In this document: positions 50,329-58,209 of the stretch, piece after piece
Layout: every line of letters begins with the position of its first letter
Numbering within the stretch: the stretch's first letter is position 1
From: Pseudomonas mandelii
Lineage (GTDB): Bacteria; Pseudomonadota; Gammaproteobacteria; Pseudomonadales; Pseudomonadaceae
Length of the DNA stretch: 64,000 bases
Reading direction: 5' to 3'
NCBI RefSeq assembly: GCF_900106065.1
Contig: NZ_LT629796.1
Location: forward strand, 2,144,001-2,208,000
Made by a program: the position numbers and the translations under genes
Notes under the pieces: model-generated
The model's input: the letters and a program-made list of their open reading frames with translations, nothing else
The model's database searches: none
Told to the model about the DNA's origin: nothing

Positions 50329-50604
50329 TCACTTGGAGTAACGACGAATGGCTTCAAGAAGCTCTTCGACGCCCTTGTTACGCTCCTCTTCACTGAGCCC
50401 AGGGTTCGCAACATGCTCCCGCGCGTGGTCCTCGATGATTTCCTCCATCAAGCCGTTGATAGCTCCGCGTGTGGCGGCGACAAGGTGCAGTGTCTTGGAG
50501 CAATCGAGATCCGATTCCAATGCCCGTTCAACGGCTTGAATTTGCCCGGCGATACGTTTTACGCGTTTGAGAAGATCGTCTTTGTGTGCTGCGATATGAC
50601 CCAT
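50329..50604 (-). CDS. dmeR: RcnR/DmeR-type metal-responsive repressor
   Basis: Four-helix CsoR/RcnR-family repressor of 91 residues. N-terminal MGHIAAHKDDL supplies His3-type ligands and DCSKTLHLV gives the conserved Cys35; HAREH lies in the last helix. It represses by binding G/C-tract operators and releases with Co2+ or Ni2+. It is the first gene of dmeR-dmeF and has its likely operator immediately upstream. Confidence 0.9.
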   Translation of the reverse strand: MGHIAAHKDDLLKRVKRIAGQIQAVERALESDLDCSKTLHLVAATRGAINGLMEEIIEDHAREHVANPGLSEEERNKGVEELLEAIRRYSK

Positions 50605-50607
50605 GGG

Positions 50608-50653
50608 ATACCCCCTACCTATGCTGCGCTATATGATAGGCATACCCCCTATA
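50608..50653. promoter_or_regulatory. RcnR-type operator in front of dmeR
   Basis: Two direct copies of ATACCCCCTA at 50608-50617 and 50642-50651, each followed by an AT-rich CCTA/ATA stretch. G/C-tracts flanked by AT inverted sequence are the known target type of RcnR/CsoR repressors. The first copy lies three bases before the start codon. Confidence 0.78.
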
Positions 50654-50832
50654 CCTATACAACAATCGGCGGACGGAGGGATCATCTAACGTCCCTCGGC
50701 AAGAGAGACTTCAATCACGAGGGTGGAGCGAAAGGGCCTGGAGTGTCCGCTTATGGCTAAGCAGTCAGTGGGAAGTACCGTCTTTAAAGACGTGGCACTG
50801 GCGCGGCCGGTGTTGCCTTGCTCACTAGTAAA

Positions 50833-51468
50833 TTAACAGTACAAGCCCTCAGCCACTTGAATCAGCATTTCCTCCACTCGATAGACGCCTAGGCTGGTGG
50901 AAAGCAGCTCACACGGACTTTTTCCCGAAAAGCGTGATTTGGGTTTGGACAACCAGTGCTGGGCTTTTTCGATGTTGCCGAAGACCGCCACGGCCATCGC
51001 GGCAATATGCGCCGCACGATACACTCGATCACTCTCATCGGCTTTCAAGTGCTGGTTGCTGGCCAGGCGCGTTTTAAACGTCCGGCGGGGAATGATCCTG
51101 TCACGCTCGGCAGGGCTGATGATTCCCTGATCGCAAAGTACTTGGAGGCTATGGGCCGGAAAGCCAGCTTCGATCAGTTCGTGAATGGCCTGATCCGAGG
51201 CTTGGGCGGGAATATGGAGATAGGTTTCCAAGCGCATTCTGTAAGCTTGGTAGAAGTCTTCTCGTAAAGCCCCGGCCGATGAGGAAGGAGTTGAGAGGCC
51301 GTGCACTGGTTGGAGCACGATTACGCCGTTGACCACTTCGATGGTCATTACGTCGCCGATGCTCAAGCCGAATTGTGAAAGTAACTCTGGCGGCAAATCA
51401 ACTATCGCATCGCCGCTGCCGTCGCCGGTGTCCTTGCATCTAACCGTCCAGCGCTCGCTTTCACTCAT
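50833..51468 (-). CDS. AbrB-Xre/ParS fusion antitoxin (orphan)
   Basis: Protein of 211 residues that combines two antitoxin modules. Residues 1-55 resemble an AbrB/MazE swapped-hairpin DNA-binding domain (VDLPPELLSQFGLSIGD). From about 75 on it matches the Xre/MbcA/ParS antitoxin type (DUF2384 end: AVFGNIEKAQHWLSKPK, GKSPCELLSTSLGVYRVEEM). Such antitoxins normally pair with a RES-domain toxin; none is visible on either side. Confidence 0.8.
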   Translation of the reverse strand: MSESERWTVRCKDTGDGSGDAIVDLPPELLSQFGLSIGDVMTIEVVNGVIVLQPVHGLSTPSSSAGALREDFYQAYRMRLETYLHIPAQASDQAIHELIEAGFPAHSLQVLCDQGIISPAERDRIIPRRTFKTRLASNQHLKADESDRVYRAAHIAAMAVAVFGNIEKAQHWLSKPKSRFSGKSPCELLSTSLGVYRVEEMLIQVAEGLYC

Positions 51469-51832
51469 GATCTGCAGGTCTCACGTCATCATTCGAGTCA
51501 TTTGATTATGCTCGCGTTGAGTTCCGCGTGCACGAACGGTGCGCTACGCGTCAGATCGCCGACATCATGGTTACAGACGATTTCTGCGGCATGGCGTCTT
51601 CAGACGCAACGTAGGCCTTTGGTGGACGAGGTGATGGCGGTGGCGTTACTGAAACTGAATATTGGTCGTCAGTGTTGTTGAGGCCTGCTGTCTGAGGCTT
51701 CATACCACGATGCTGGGCGTCGTCGTTATTTTCCAAGAACGAAATGATCGCATACGAGTTTGTGTGTATCGGCGAACAGGTCTCGACGAGTTCGGGGCTA
51801 GCATCACACCCTAATTGTCTAAAGGAAACTTC
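51469..51832. other. Intergenic, no feature recognised
   Basis: No convincing gene, repeat or RNA in this 364-base stretch; it must contain the divergent promoters of the antitoxin and lipoprotein genes. Confidence 0.4.
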
Positions 51833-52423
51833 ATGCGTTCTGTTGCTGGTTTTACTGTGGGATTGGGTCTGGCTGTGCTGGCAGGTTGTGCGGGCTGGAA
51901 CGCAAGCCATAGAGGGCCTGTCGTTGTCGATTACCGGGTCAATTCCGAAGATATTTCTGGTCGCCCGAAAATGAACATCGTGGAAGGAAACAGTTTTTTT
52001 GACGTTGCCGGGTCCACGAATAACCAGACTTATCCGCCTGTCACTATTCGCCAATGCAATGCACAACGGACAGAGTGCTCACTGGGGATTGTAACGCTCA
52101 CAAGTCAAATCCAGATTCTTTCCGTCAACGAGCAATCCACGAAGCTTCGGCTCGATTTTGTCTACACGGTTGGGGAGGAGTGGCGCCGCGAGACGTCCTC
52201 AACAAAGCAGGTACACCGTCTGCCTATGCCTGAAGTGATCAAGGATGAGGGGCGCGTAACACGAACCGCCGATATCCCTTACAGCGAGACTCGGCGAGTA
52301 GAGTTGCCGTATGGATTGAGCCTATCCCTATGCGTTTCGGCGCCTGGAGTAACCACAATGGATCAGAGGCCGTGTACCAATCAGATGGTTCATGCGGATG
52401 CGAAGAGCAGTCCAGCTTTCTAA
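51833..52423 (+). CDS. Lipoprotein of unknown function
   Basis: Protein of 196 residues with a lipoprotein signal (MRSVAGFTVGLGLAVLAGC; lipobox LAGC). The mature part is largely beta-strand, with pairs of cysteines (QCNAQRTECSLG; CVSAP, CTNQ) suggesting disulfides. AAAGGA precedes the ATG. A rho-independent terminator follows closely, so it is a stand-alone gene. Confidence 0.75.
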   Translation: MRSVAGFTVGLGLAVLAGCAGWNASHRGPVVVDYRVNSEDISGRPKMNIVEGNSFFDVAGSTNNQTYPPVTIRQCNAQRTECSLGIVTLTSQIQILSVNEQSTKLRLDFVYTVGEEWRRETSSTKQVHRLPMPEVIKDEGRVTRTADIPYSETRRVELPYGLSLSLCVSAPGVTTMDQRPCTNQMVHADAKSSPAF

Positions 52424-52429
52424 AAGCTT

Positions 52430-52457
52430 AAAAATCCCCGCGTTGCGGGGATTTTCC
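52430..52457 (+). terminator. Rho-independent terminator after the lipoprotein gene
   Basis: AAAATCCCCGC / GCGGGGATTTT stem with loop GTT, T-rich end. It lies seven bases past the stop codon. Confidence 0.88.
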
Positions 52458-52563
52458 TAAGCCAGATGTCAGCCGTCTGAGGAAAAACTATATCGGGTTT
52501 TCGTCTGCATGAAGATATTTGAGTCATACCTTCTTATGACTACTGAACCGAGCCAAATATTCT

Positions 52564-52773
52564 TCAGTCGTCGCTACCTAGGCTACTGAACCTTTTGGGT
52601 CTCGGAATCGAACCTTTGCCGCGTAATGCAGCTTTGACATATTGGGCCGCTAGTTCAAGGCTCTCGCTATCTGCCGCGTAAAACGCATCTATAAGCCTGA
52701 TTCTGGCTAGTCGTTTGACCTCCAATATATCCTCAGCACTCGAGTCTTCCGAAAGCTTGTTGTTTTTACTCAT
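52564..52773 (-). CDS. Hypothetical protein, 69 residues
   Basis: Charged, helical small protein (MSKNNKLSEDSSAEDILEVK at the start) with no recognised family. Coding evidence is limited to an open frame and plausible composition. Confidence 0.4.
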   Translation of the reverse strand: MSKNNKLSEDSSAEDILEVKRLARIRLIDAFYAADSESLELAAQYVKAALRGKGSIPRPKRFSSLGSDD

Positions 52774-53076
52774 ATGACGACCCGCTTTTACGGTTGCCTG
52801 CCAAAACTACACACCGATCGTAATGCTGTTTTCACTTCTGACATAGGGCCTAAGCCCCTCCATCTCTTTTTTCTCTTGGGGTGGAAGCCTTCAGCTGCCT
52901 TATATCTGGATTGTCACCTCTTGGGCGAGAGCGACAGCACTAACCATATGATCGATTCTAGCGAGTGCGCGTAACCATCCGGACAAGTCATCTACCCATC
53001 GAAAAAATTGACAGAGGGCCAGATCCGCCATTGAGCTCTGGGCCCCAAGAACTGGTGCTTCGCTGGATCACCCGGT

Positions 53077-53157
53077 AGCGGACGAGCGAAATCGATCGGT
53101 TGCGGCCATAAGAGGCTGCCGGGCTAATCACGTAAGGCGCGATGGCCGGACTTATAC
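53077..53157 (+). pseudogene. Decayed 3' end of an IS66-family element
   Basis: About 80 bases align with the end of the IS66 remnant at 26.0-26.35 kb at roughly three-quarters identity: degraded TSEIDRLRP codons, then TAATCACGTAAGGCGCGATG and a CCGGACTTATAC terminus. The frame has an internal stop. The rest of 52774-53303 holds no gene. Confidence 0.75.
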
Positions 53158-53303
53158 CGCCAATCGCCGAGCCAACGGGATGAAAGTTCTGGTGCCTGAC
53201 ACACGTTTAATGTTGGGCCAAGTACCACGATTACGATTTTGATACCTAGAACTGCCTGCCGTATTACCTAAACTGGTGGCACATTCATCAGAAGGACGGA
53301 ACC

Positions 53304-54857
53304 GTGGTGCTGACCGATCATAAAATGCCGACACTGGGCTACTTCAACAAGGTGGTGTGCGATTGTTTGGGGCTATGGGCCAGCGATAATAACGACATTA
53401 CCTTCACGGTTCCCGCAACCGAAAAGAGCCGGCGCGCGGCAATGCACGAAGCGTTCGAGGCTATAAAAAAAGCAGACGGTGTATACGGCTCGCTAAATGA
53501 ATTGGTGGCCGTCACTACGCAAATGGCCCCGCAAAAAGCCACGCTTACCAAAAAAGACAGAACTGTTCATGCTTGGGTCCAGGAGCTGGCCCGTTCCGAC
53601 TTTGGCTCGCATGATGAGTTTGTCGAGCTCGGGAAATATATCGAAGCGTTGATCGAGGAGCGGTATGCCCGATATGGTGTCTCGCAACTGGCGGTCTGCT
53701 TTTACCAGTCAGCGACGATGTACTATCGCGAATTCCTAAGAGAGTGCCCTGCCACCCAGGCGGGTCCTTATCATCATTTTCTCGACCAAACACTTACGCG
53801 TTTGGTCAGAACTCTGGTTGCCGAGTCCCCCGCAGGCACTATTTGGCCCTGCGCGACCCTGGCAGAGAGCCAGTGGCCACTCGTCGACTTCCTTGACTCT
53901 GCCTTGAGCGAATGCGGTGTCTCCCGGCATAAGCTGCACCAGTTTCATCAAAGTGCCAAAACCCCAGATGTAACCGACGCCGAGGTGTGGGCCCGCGACC
54001 TTAAATCAACGCTCACTGACACAAAGTCAAAACAGACCGCGGGGCGTTTCGCCAAAAACAACAAGATCAAGTTCTCCTGCGTATTAGACACCGTGCGGCC
54101 CCTGGCGTATCTGCTGAGAGACAAGGTCGATGAAAGTACGTTTTCGACCCAGGCCTTTTCGGCGTTCATCTGCCACAACCTCACCCTTCAGGTGCTCGAA
54201 TGCGGAGCCACTGAACAGTCCAAGCAAAGCGCGTCTTATCCGCAGGGAGGCACAGTGAGTAGCCTACTGCCAGTGACCGATACCCTGGACATGTTGTTTG
54301 AAAACGATGACCCGGCGGATGGAGCCGTCATTGAAGCTTCGCTGGAAACTTATCGGCAATATGCAAAAACTCTCAGGCTGTGGAGCAACCTTGCAGAGAG
54401 CGATACCCGCATTCCCACCGCGCTGGACTACTGGTACGGCCCGTCCTTCGACTCGCTAAGCATCGACCGCTGGTATAACTGCACCCCAGCCTCGCCAGTG
54501 TGGATGAATGAATGGCGGGCAGCGATGGAGGCTATGTCGTCAGGGCGCGATGACCTGGCACTCGAACACTTTCAGAATGCCTTAGCGGGCGCCAAATACA
54601 CAGCTGGGCCGCTGTTCATTCCGCTTTACCTTGATATATGCGCATTCTGCAAACGCCAGTACCAACGGCTGCGCACGATCGGGGAAGAGGCAGAGTTCCA
54701 TAGCCTATATGAGCCGCTGGGTGGGCAAGCCTCCAAGTACTCAGGCTTGATGGGATACACCCCTGCACACTACCGAGACGCAGACACATTGATGCCGAGG
54801 ATATTGTTGCGCTATAAAAACTCTCGCATTATTCGCAAGATAGATTCGCTGGTCTGA
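53304..54857 (+). CDS. Unrecognised 517-residue cytoplasmic protein
   Basis: No family recognised and no signal peptide or membrane segment. The N-terminal ~170 residues are charged and helical; the C-terminal part (EWRAAMEAMSSGRDDLALEHFQNALAGAKY, about 405-435) reads like a TPR hairpin, hinting at a scaffold. The first of two adjacent GTG codons (53304) is chosen, with AAGGA seven bases upstream; ATG at 53325 is the alternative. It is followed by a small ORF and the HAD gene. Confidence 0.7.
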   Translation: MVLTDHKMPTLGYFNKVVCDCLGLWASDNNDITFTVPATEKSRRAAMHEAFEAIKKADGVYGSLNELVAVTTQMAPQKATLTKKDRTVHAWVQELARSDFGSHDEFVELGKYIEALIEERYARYGVSQLAVCFYQSATMYYREFLRECPATQAGPYHHFLDQTLTRLVRTLVAESPAGTIWPCATLAESQWPLVDFLDSALSECGVSRHKLHQFHQSAKTPDVTDAEVWARDLKSTLTDTKSKQTAGRFAKNNKIKFSCVLDTVRPLAYLLRDKVDESTFSTQAFSAFICHNLTLQVLECGATEQSKQSASYPQGGTVSSLLPVTDTLDMLFENDDPADGAVIEASLETYRQYAKTLRLWSNLAESDTRIPTALDYWYGPSFDSLSIDRWYNCTPASPVWMNEWRAAMEAMSSGRDDLALEHFQNALAGAKYTAGPLFIPLYLDICAFCKRQYQRLRTIGEEAEFHSLYEPLGGQASKYSGLMGYTPAHYRDADTLMPRILLRYKNSRIIRKIDSLV

Positions 54858-54895
54858 CGTATAACCTCGCGCTGACATTAAGCCTGGAGGAGTCT

Positions 54896-55006
54896 ATGAT
54901 CGGTAATACGGTAAGTATTCCGTCGCAACTAAAATCCCGTCCTAAAAGGGGTGCTCTTACATGCCCGTTTTGGCAGTTATATTTGATGCATTCGGCACGC
55001 TGGTAA
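54896..55006 (+). CDS. Possible 36-residue leader ORF overlapping the HAD gene start
   Basis: ATG preceded by a strong GGAGGAG; the frame runs through the HAD start in a different frame and stops 46 bases inside it. It could couple translation to the HAD gene. No homology known. Confidence 0.35.
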   Translation: MIGNTVSIPSQLKSRPKRGALTCPFWQLYLMHSARW

Positions 55007-55537
55007 AAATAGGTGTCGGAACAAATCCCTATCGGAAGATCCTAAAAATCGGGATCGAACAAGGTCGAAGGCCCAAAGTCAGTGACGCGGAGGATCTACT
55101 GTCTATGTCCATGGACCTTAGACAAGCCGCGGAGTATTTCGGAATCACTGTTGAGAACAGGTACATGATTCGACTTGAGGAAGGGCTTCATGAAGAGTTG
55201 ACCAGCATCCAGGCTTATTCTGATGGAGTCGCTGCGGTGGCAGCTCTCCAGGCTGCTGGCGTAAAGGTCGCGGTTTGCTCCAATCTTGCCCAACCATATG
55301 CATCCGCAATCGAAAGGCTTTACCCAAATCTGGATGGTTACGCATACAGTTTTGCGATCGGAGCAATCAAACCATCATTCAAAATCTATCAGCATGTGAC
55401 ACAACTCGTTGGTGTGCTACCTGGAGAATCGTAAGCGCTCCATGAACCCCGCATTCAAAGTTACCACCTGATCCCAGACGCGGTGCCCCGTATATTTCTC
55501 TACCTGTGGCACATAAATAGCTCACCTACCATTTTGC

Positions 55538-55649
55538 TGGCATAAGAATGCCAATGTTTGGCTATTTTAGTGGCACAAAAATGCCAAAGTTTGGTTATTT
55601 CAGTGGCATAAAAATGCCAAGGCCAGGTATTTCAGGTGGCACAAAAGAT
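55538..55649. repeat. 33-bp tandem repeats inside the IS66 element
   Basis: TGGCA-starting units begin at 55538, 55571, 55604 and 55637, exactly 33 bases apart; a degenerate unit starts at 55507. The first three units hold a small palindrome TGGCAtaanAATGCCA. Further TGGCA/TGCCA copies extend to about 55720. Role unknown. Confidence 0.85.
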
Positions 55650-55931
55650 GGGCCCTATTTCTGTGGTATTTAAGTGCCATTCAAATGCCACATAAATGCC
55701 ACGAAAATGGAGAAGTACGCCCCATCTGTGCTCATGTGAGCCATTTTTGACCTGTACCAGGGGTAGGACTATTTTTGTACCGGGGGTAGGATTTTCCGTT
55801 TTTACAGGGCTTTGGAGGCCCAAAAAACGTACCGAGTCTATTACGTGTTGAGTGGATTTGGCGGTACAGCAAAGGATATCGAAAGGTCTCGATAGCGTAC
55901 GATCCACCCCCCCCCCACGATAGGGTCAGGC

Positions 55932-57476
55932 TTAACGTCGTATCTCTGGCGAACAGTTCCACGGCAGCAGCGCTTCATAATCCGCGACCGACTGCGCATG
56001 TGGTAACTGCTCCAGTACGTGGCGTAGCCACGTATAAGGCTCTTGGCCGTTGACCTTGGCGGTCTCCACCAGGCTGTAGATCTGAGCACTGGCGGTAGCG
56101 CCTTTGGGCGTGTCGCTGAACAGCCACGCCTTACGACCGATAACGAACGGTTTTATCGCCCGTTCGGCCGCATTGTTGTCGATCGGTAAAAAGCCGGCTT
56201 CCACGTACCGCTCCAGCCGGTTCCAGTTGTTGGCAAGATAGTTAACAGCCTTGCCCAGCACACTTTGTGGCGTGACTTGGGGCTGCGTTTTCTCCAACCA
56301 GCTTTTCAACTGAGCCAGGATCGGTACGCTCTTTTGCTGACGGCCGATTAAACGCTGTTCATCATCGCTGTCCTTGAGCTCGCGCTCGATGCCATACAGC
56401 TTGTTGATCATTGTTAGGGCGATATCGGCACGTCCCGTCTTGCCCTTCGGCTGCACTTTCTGAGCCTCGACCAACTTGCGGCGCGCATGGGCCATGCAGG
56501 CCAGCCGTTCAACCCCCGGCTGCAACGCCAAGGCGTTATAGCCCGCGTAATCATCGGTCATCACATAGCCGCGATAACTTTCCAGCAGACGCAACGGAAC
56601 CTCCTGCGCACGGCTGGACGTGTAGTCGAACAACACGACTTTACGATCTGGCGGACCGCTGGTTTGTACCCACATCCAGGATTGGCTGGTCGGGTCTCGA
56701 CCTGGCTCTTTCAATACTTGAACACGGGTTTCATCGCAATGGATCACCGGGCTTTCCAGTAATCGGTCGCGCATTAGGTTCAGCAGTGGCTGAAAGTGTT
56801 CGCTGCACTGCATCACCCAGCGCGCCAGTGTTTGCCTTGGTATATCGATACCGTGTCGACTTAACACCGTCTCGAAACGATGCAGCGGCAAGCCGTCGAC
56901 GTACTTGGTGGTCAGCAACATGGCCAGAACGCTCGGGCTGGCCATGCTCTTTTCGATCAGTTGAGCCGGTTTGTCGGCGGTGACCGGTGCCGTTTCGCAG
57001 CCACGGCAACCGTAAACCTTGCGGATATGTTTGATGACACGGATCTGCATCGGCACGATATCCAGCTGTTCGCTGACTTCTTCGCTGATCACATGCTTGC
57101 GGCAACCGCAGGCACAGGTCAGTTCGTGCTCGGGCAGTTCGTGGATGACTTCGATACGCGGCAGATCGGCCGACAGAGGCTTGCGCTTGCCGCGACGTGG
57201 CGCCGGAGCCACAACTTCTTCGTCAGCGTCGCCGACGGAAGGCATCGGCTCGCTTTCGGGCTCGTTGAACAGCGCCAATTGCGGGGTATTGGGTTCAACG
57301 GTCTGCTCAGATTTACGATTGAACAGGCGGTCGCGCAGCAGCTTGATCTGTTCTTTCAGATCGACGATATGAGTCTGGTATGCCTCAGCCGTAACCTGCT
57401 GACGGCTGAGCGCCTCAAGCAACATTTGCTTGAGCAGAACAGGGTCATCTGGGAGGTCTTCGGGCATTAAATTCAT
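55932..57476 (-). CDS. tnpC: IS66 transposase TnpC
   Basis: Full-length IS66 transposase (514 residues): N-terminal leucine-rich coiled coil, zinc-finger CACGCRKH with YGCRGCE, DDE core ([23 protein letters not shown]; the conserved Glu in [10 protein letters not shown]) and the C-terminal [13 protein letters not shown] block. No stops or shifts, so probably active. Downstream of tnpB in the element. Confidence 0.96.
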   Translation of the reverse strand: MNLMPEDLPDDPVLLKQMLLEALSRQQVTAEAYQTHIVDLKEQIKLLRDRLFNRKSEQTVEPNTPQLALFNEPESEPMPSVGDADEEVVAPAPRRGKRKPLSADLPRIEVIHELPEHELTCACGCRKHVISEEVSEQLDIVPMQIRVIKHIRKVYGCRGCETAPVTADKPAQLIEKSMASPSVLAMLLTTKYVDGLPLHRFETVLSRHGIDIPRQTLARWVMQCSEHFQPLLNLMRDRLLESPVIHCDETRVQVLKEPGRDPTSQSWMWVQTSGPPDRKVVLFDYTSSRAQEVPLRLLESYRGYVMTDDYAGYNALALQPGVERLACMAHARRKLVEAQKVQPKGKTGRADIALTMINKLYGIERELKDSDDEQRLIGRQQKSVPILAQLKSWLEKTQPQVTPQSVLGKAVNYLANNWNRLERYVEAGFLPIDNNAAERAIKPFVIGRKAWLFSDTPKGATASAQIYSLVETAKVNGQEPYTWLRHVLEQLPHAQSVADYEALLPWNCSPEIRR

Positions 57477-57492
57477 GCCCGGATTATACCGG

Positions 57493-57852
57493 TCAGGCGA
57501 CGAATCTTGGAGTCAAAACTTGATGAGGGCGGTTGCGCCACAGGTCAAAACCGTCGAGCAGCCAGTTCAGCTCCTGAACCGTCAACACGATGGCCTCGTC
57601 GGCGGCATCGGGTGATGTTTTAAAACGCTCAGACTCCAAGCGCTTAAGCCAAAGGCAGAAGCCATTGCGCTCCCAGTAGAGGATTTTCACCCGGTTACGG
57701 TGGCGATTCAGGAATACAAAAAGCACGGGGTCGAACACCGCCACTTTTATGTCCAGCTCGACCAGCGCAGCGAGGCCATCAATGGACTTTCTGAAGTCCA
57801 CGGGCTTGGGGTAGAGATAAACTTTTTGAACTTTGGCGTCGGGTCGCATCAT
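57493..57852 (-). CDS. tnpB: IS66 accessory protein TnpB
   Basis: Typical TnpB (119 residues): [20 protein letters not shown] and [23 protein letters not shown] precedes the ATG at 57852. Required with TnpC for transposition in the family. Confidence 0.93.
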   Translation of the reverse strand: MMRPDAKVQKVYLYPKPVDFRKSIDGLAALVELDIKVAVFDPVLFVFLNRHRNRVKILYWERNGFCLWLKRLESERFKTSPDAADEAIVLTVQELNWLLDGFDLWRNRPHQVLTPRFVA

Positions 57853-58209
57853 GACGAGCTGGCCTCCTGAGAGAATCGGGAGCACAGCATCCGGCATCAG
57901 CTAAGCGCTTTGAATGTGGGGTTCATGGAGCGCTTACGGAGAATCGTGGATGATTGGTGATTCAATGAGATGTGATTGCGATGGCCCCATAGAATTTGGT
58001 ATGCATGGAGCCTATTTAGATCGGGCCGGTGGTGGGCACTTTGCGTCGCTACAGTCGTTTGCAGCAAAAATCCTGAAAACAAGAGATCCGACTTAAAAGC
58101 AAAATAAGCCGGCTCTCAGTTGATCGGAAACTACATTCAAGATCAGATCATCTATTTGTTGATAAGTATAGTACCATGCATCGGCAAGAAAAAATCATTC
58201 GCGTAACTT

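Larger units (their letters stand above)
55431..57937 (-). mobile_element. Complete IS66-family insertion sequence, 8-bp target duplication
   Basis: Terminal inverted repeats of 30 bp with one mismatch: 55431-55460 (starting GTAAGCGCTCCATGAACCCC) and 57908-57937. Flanking 8-bp direct repeats GGAGAATC at 55423-55430 and 57938-57945. GTAA ends and 8-bp duplication are IS66 hallmarks. It encodes TnpC and TnpB on the minus strand but no TnpA, plus ~470 bases without a credible gene that hold 33-bp repeats. Confidence 0.96.
54961..58096 (+). pseudogene. HAD-family hydrolase gene split by an IS66-family insertion
   Basis: The 5' part (54961-55430) encodes motif I FDAFGTL, motif II VCSNL and the motif III lysine in IKPSFKIY. 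Removing the insertion and one target copy joins it in frame to 57946-58096, giving PGESWMIGDSMRCD (motif IV) and a 206-residue protein. FDAFGTL is typical of haloacid-dehalogenase-type HADs; substrate unknown. The coding sequence is otherwise intact, so disruption is probably recent. Confidence 0.9.

Noticed and set aside
55507..55720. Regular 33-bp repeats as a CRISPR array
   Set aside because: Units are contiguous with no unique spacers between conserved repeats, lie inside an IS, and no cas gene is near.
55632..55907. 91-codon minus-strand frame inside the IS66 left region
   Set aside because: It overlaps the repeat array and shows no IS66 accessory-protein features; not counted as TnpA.
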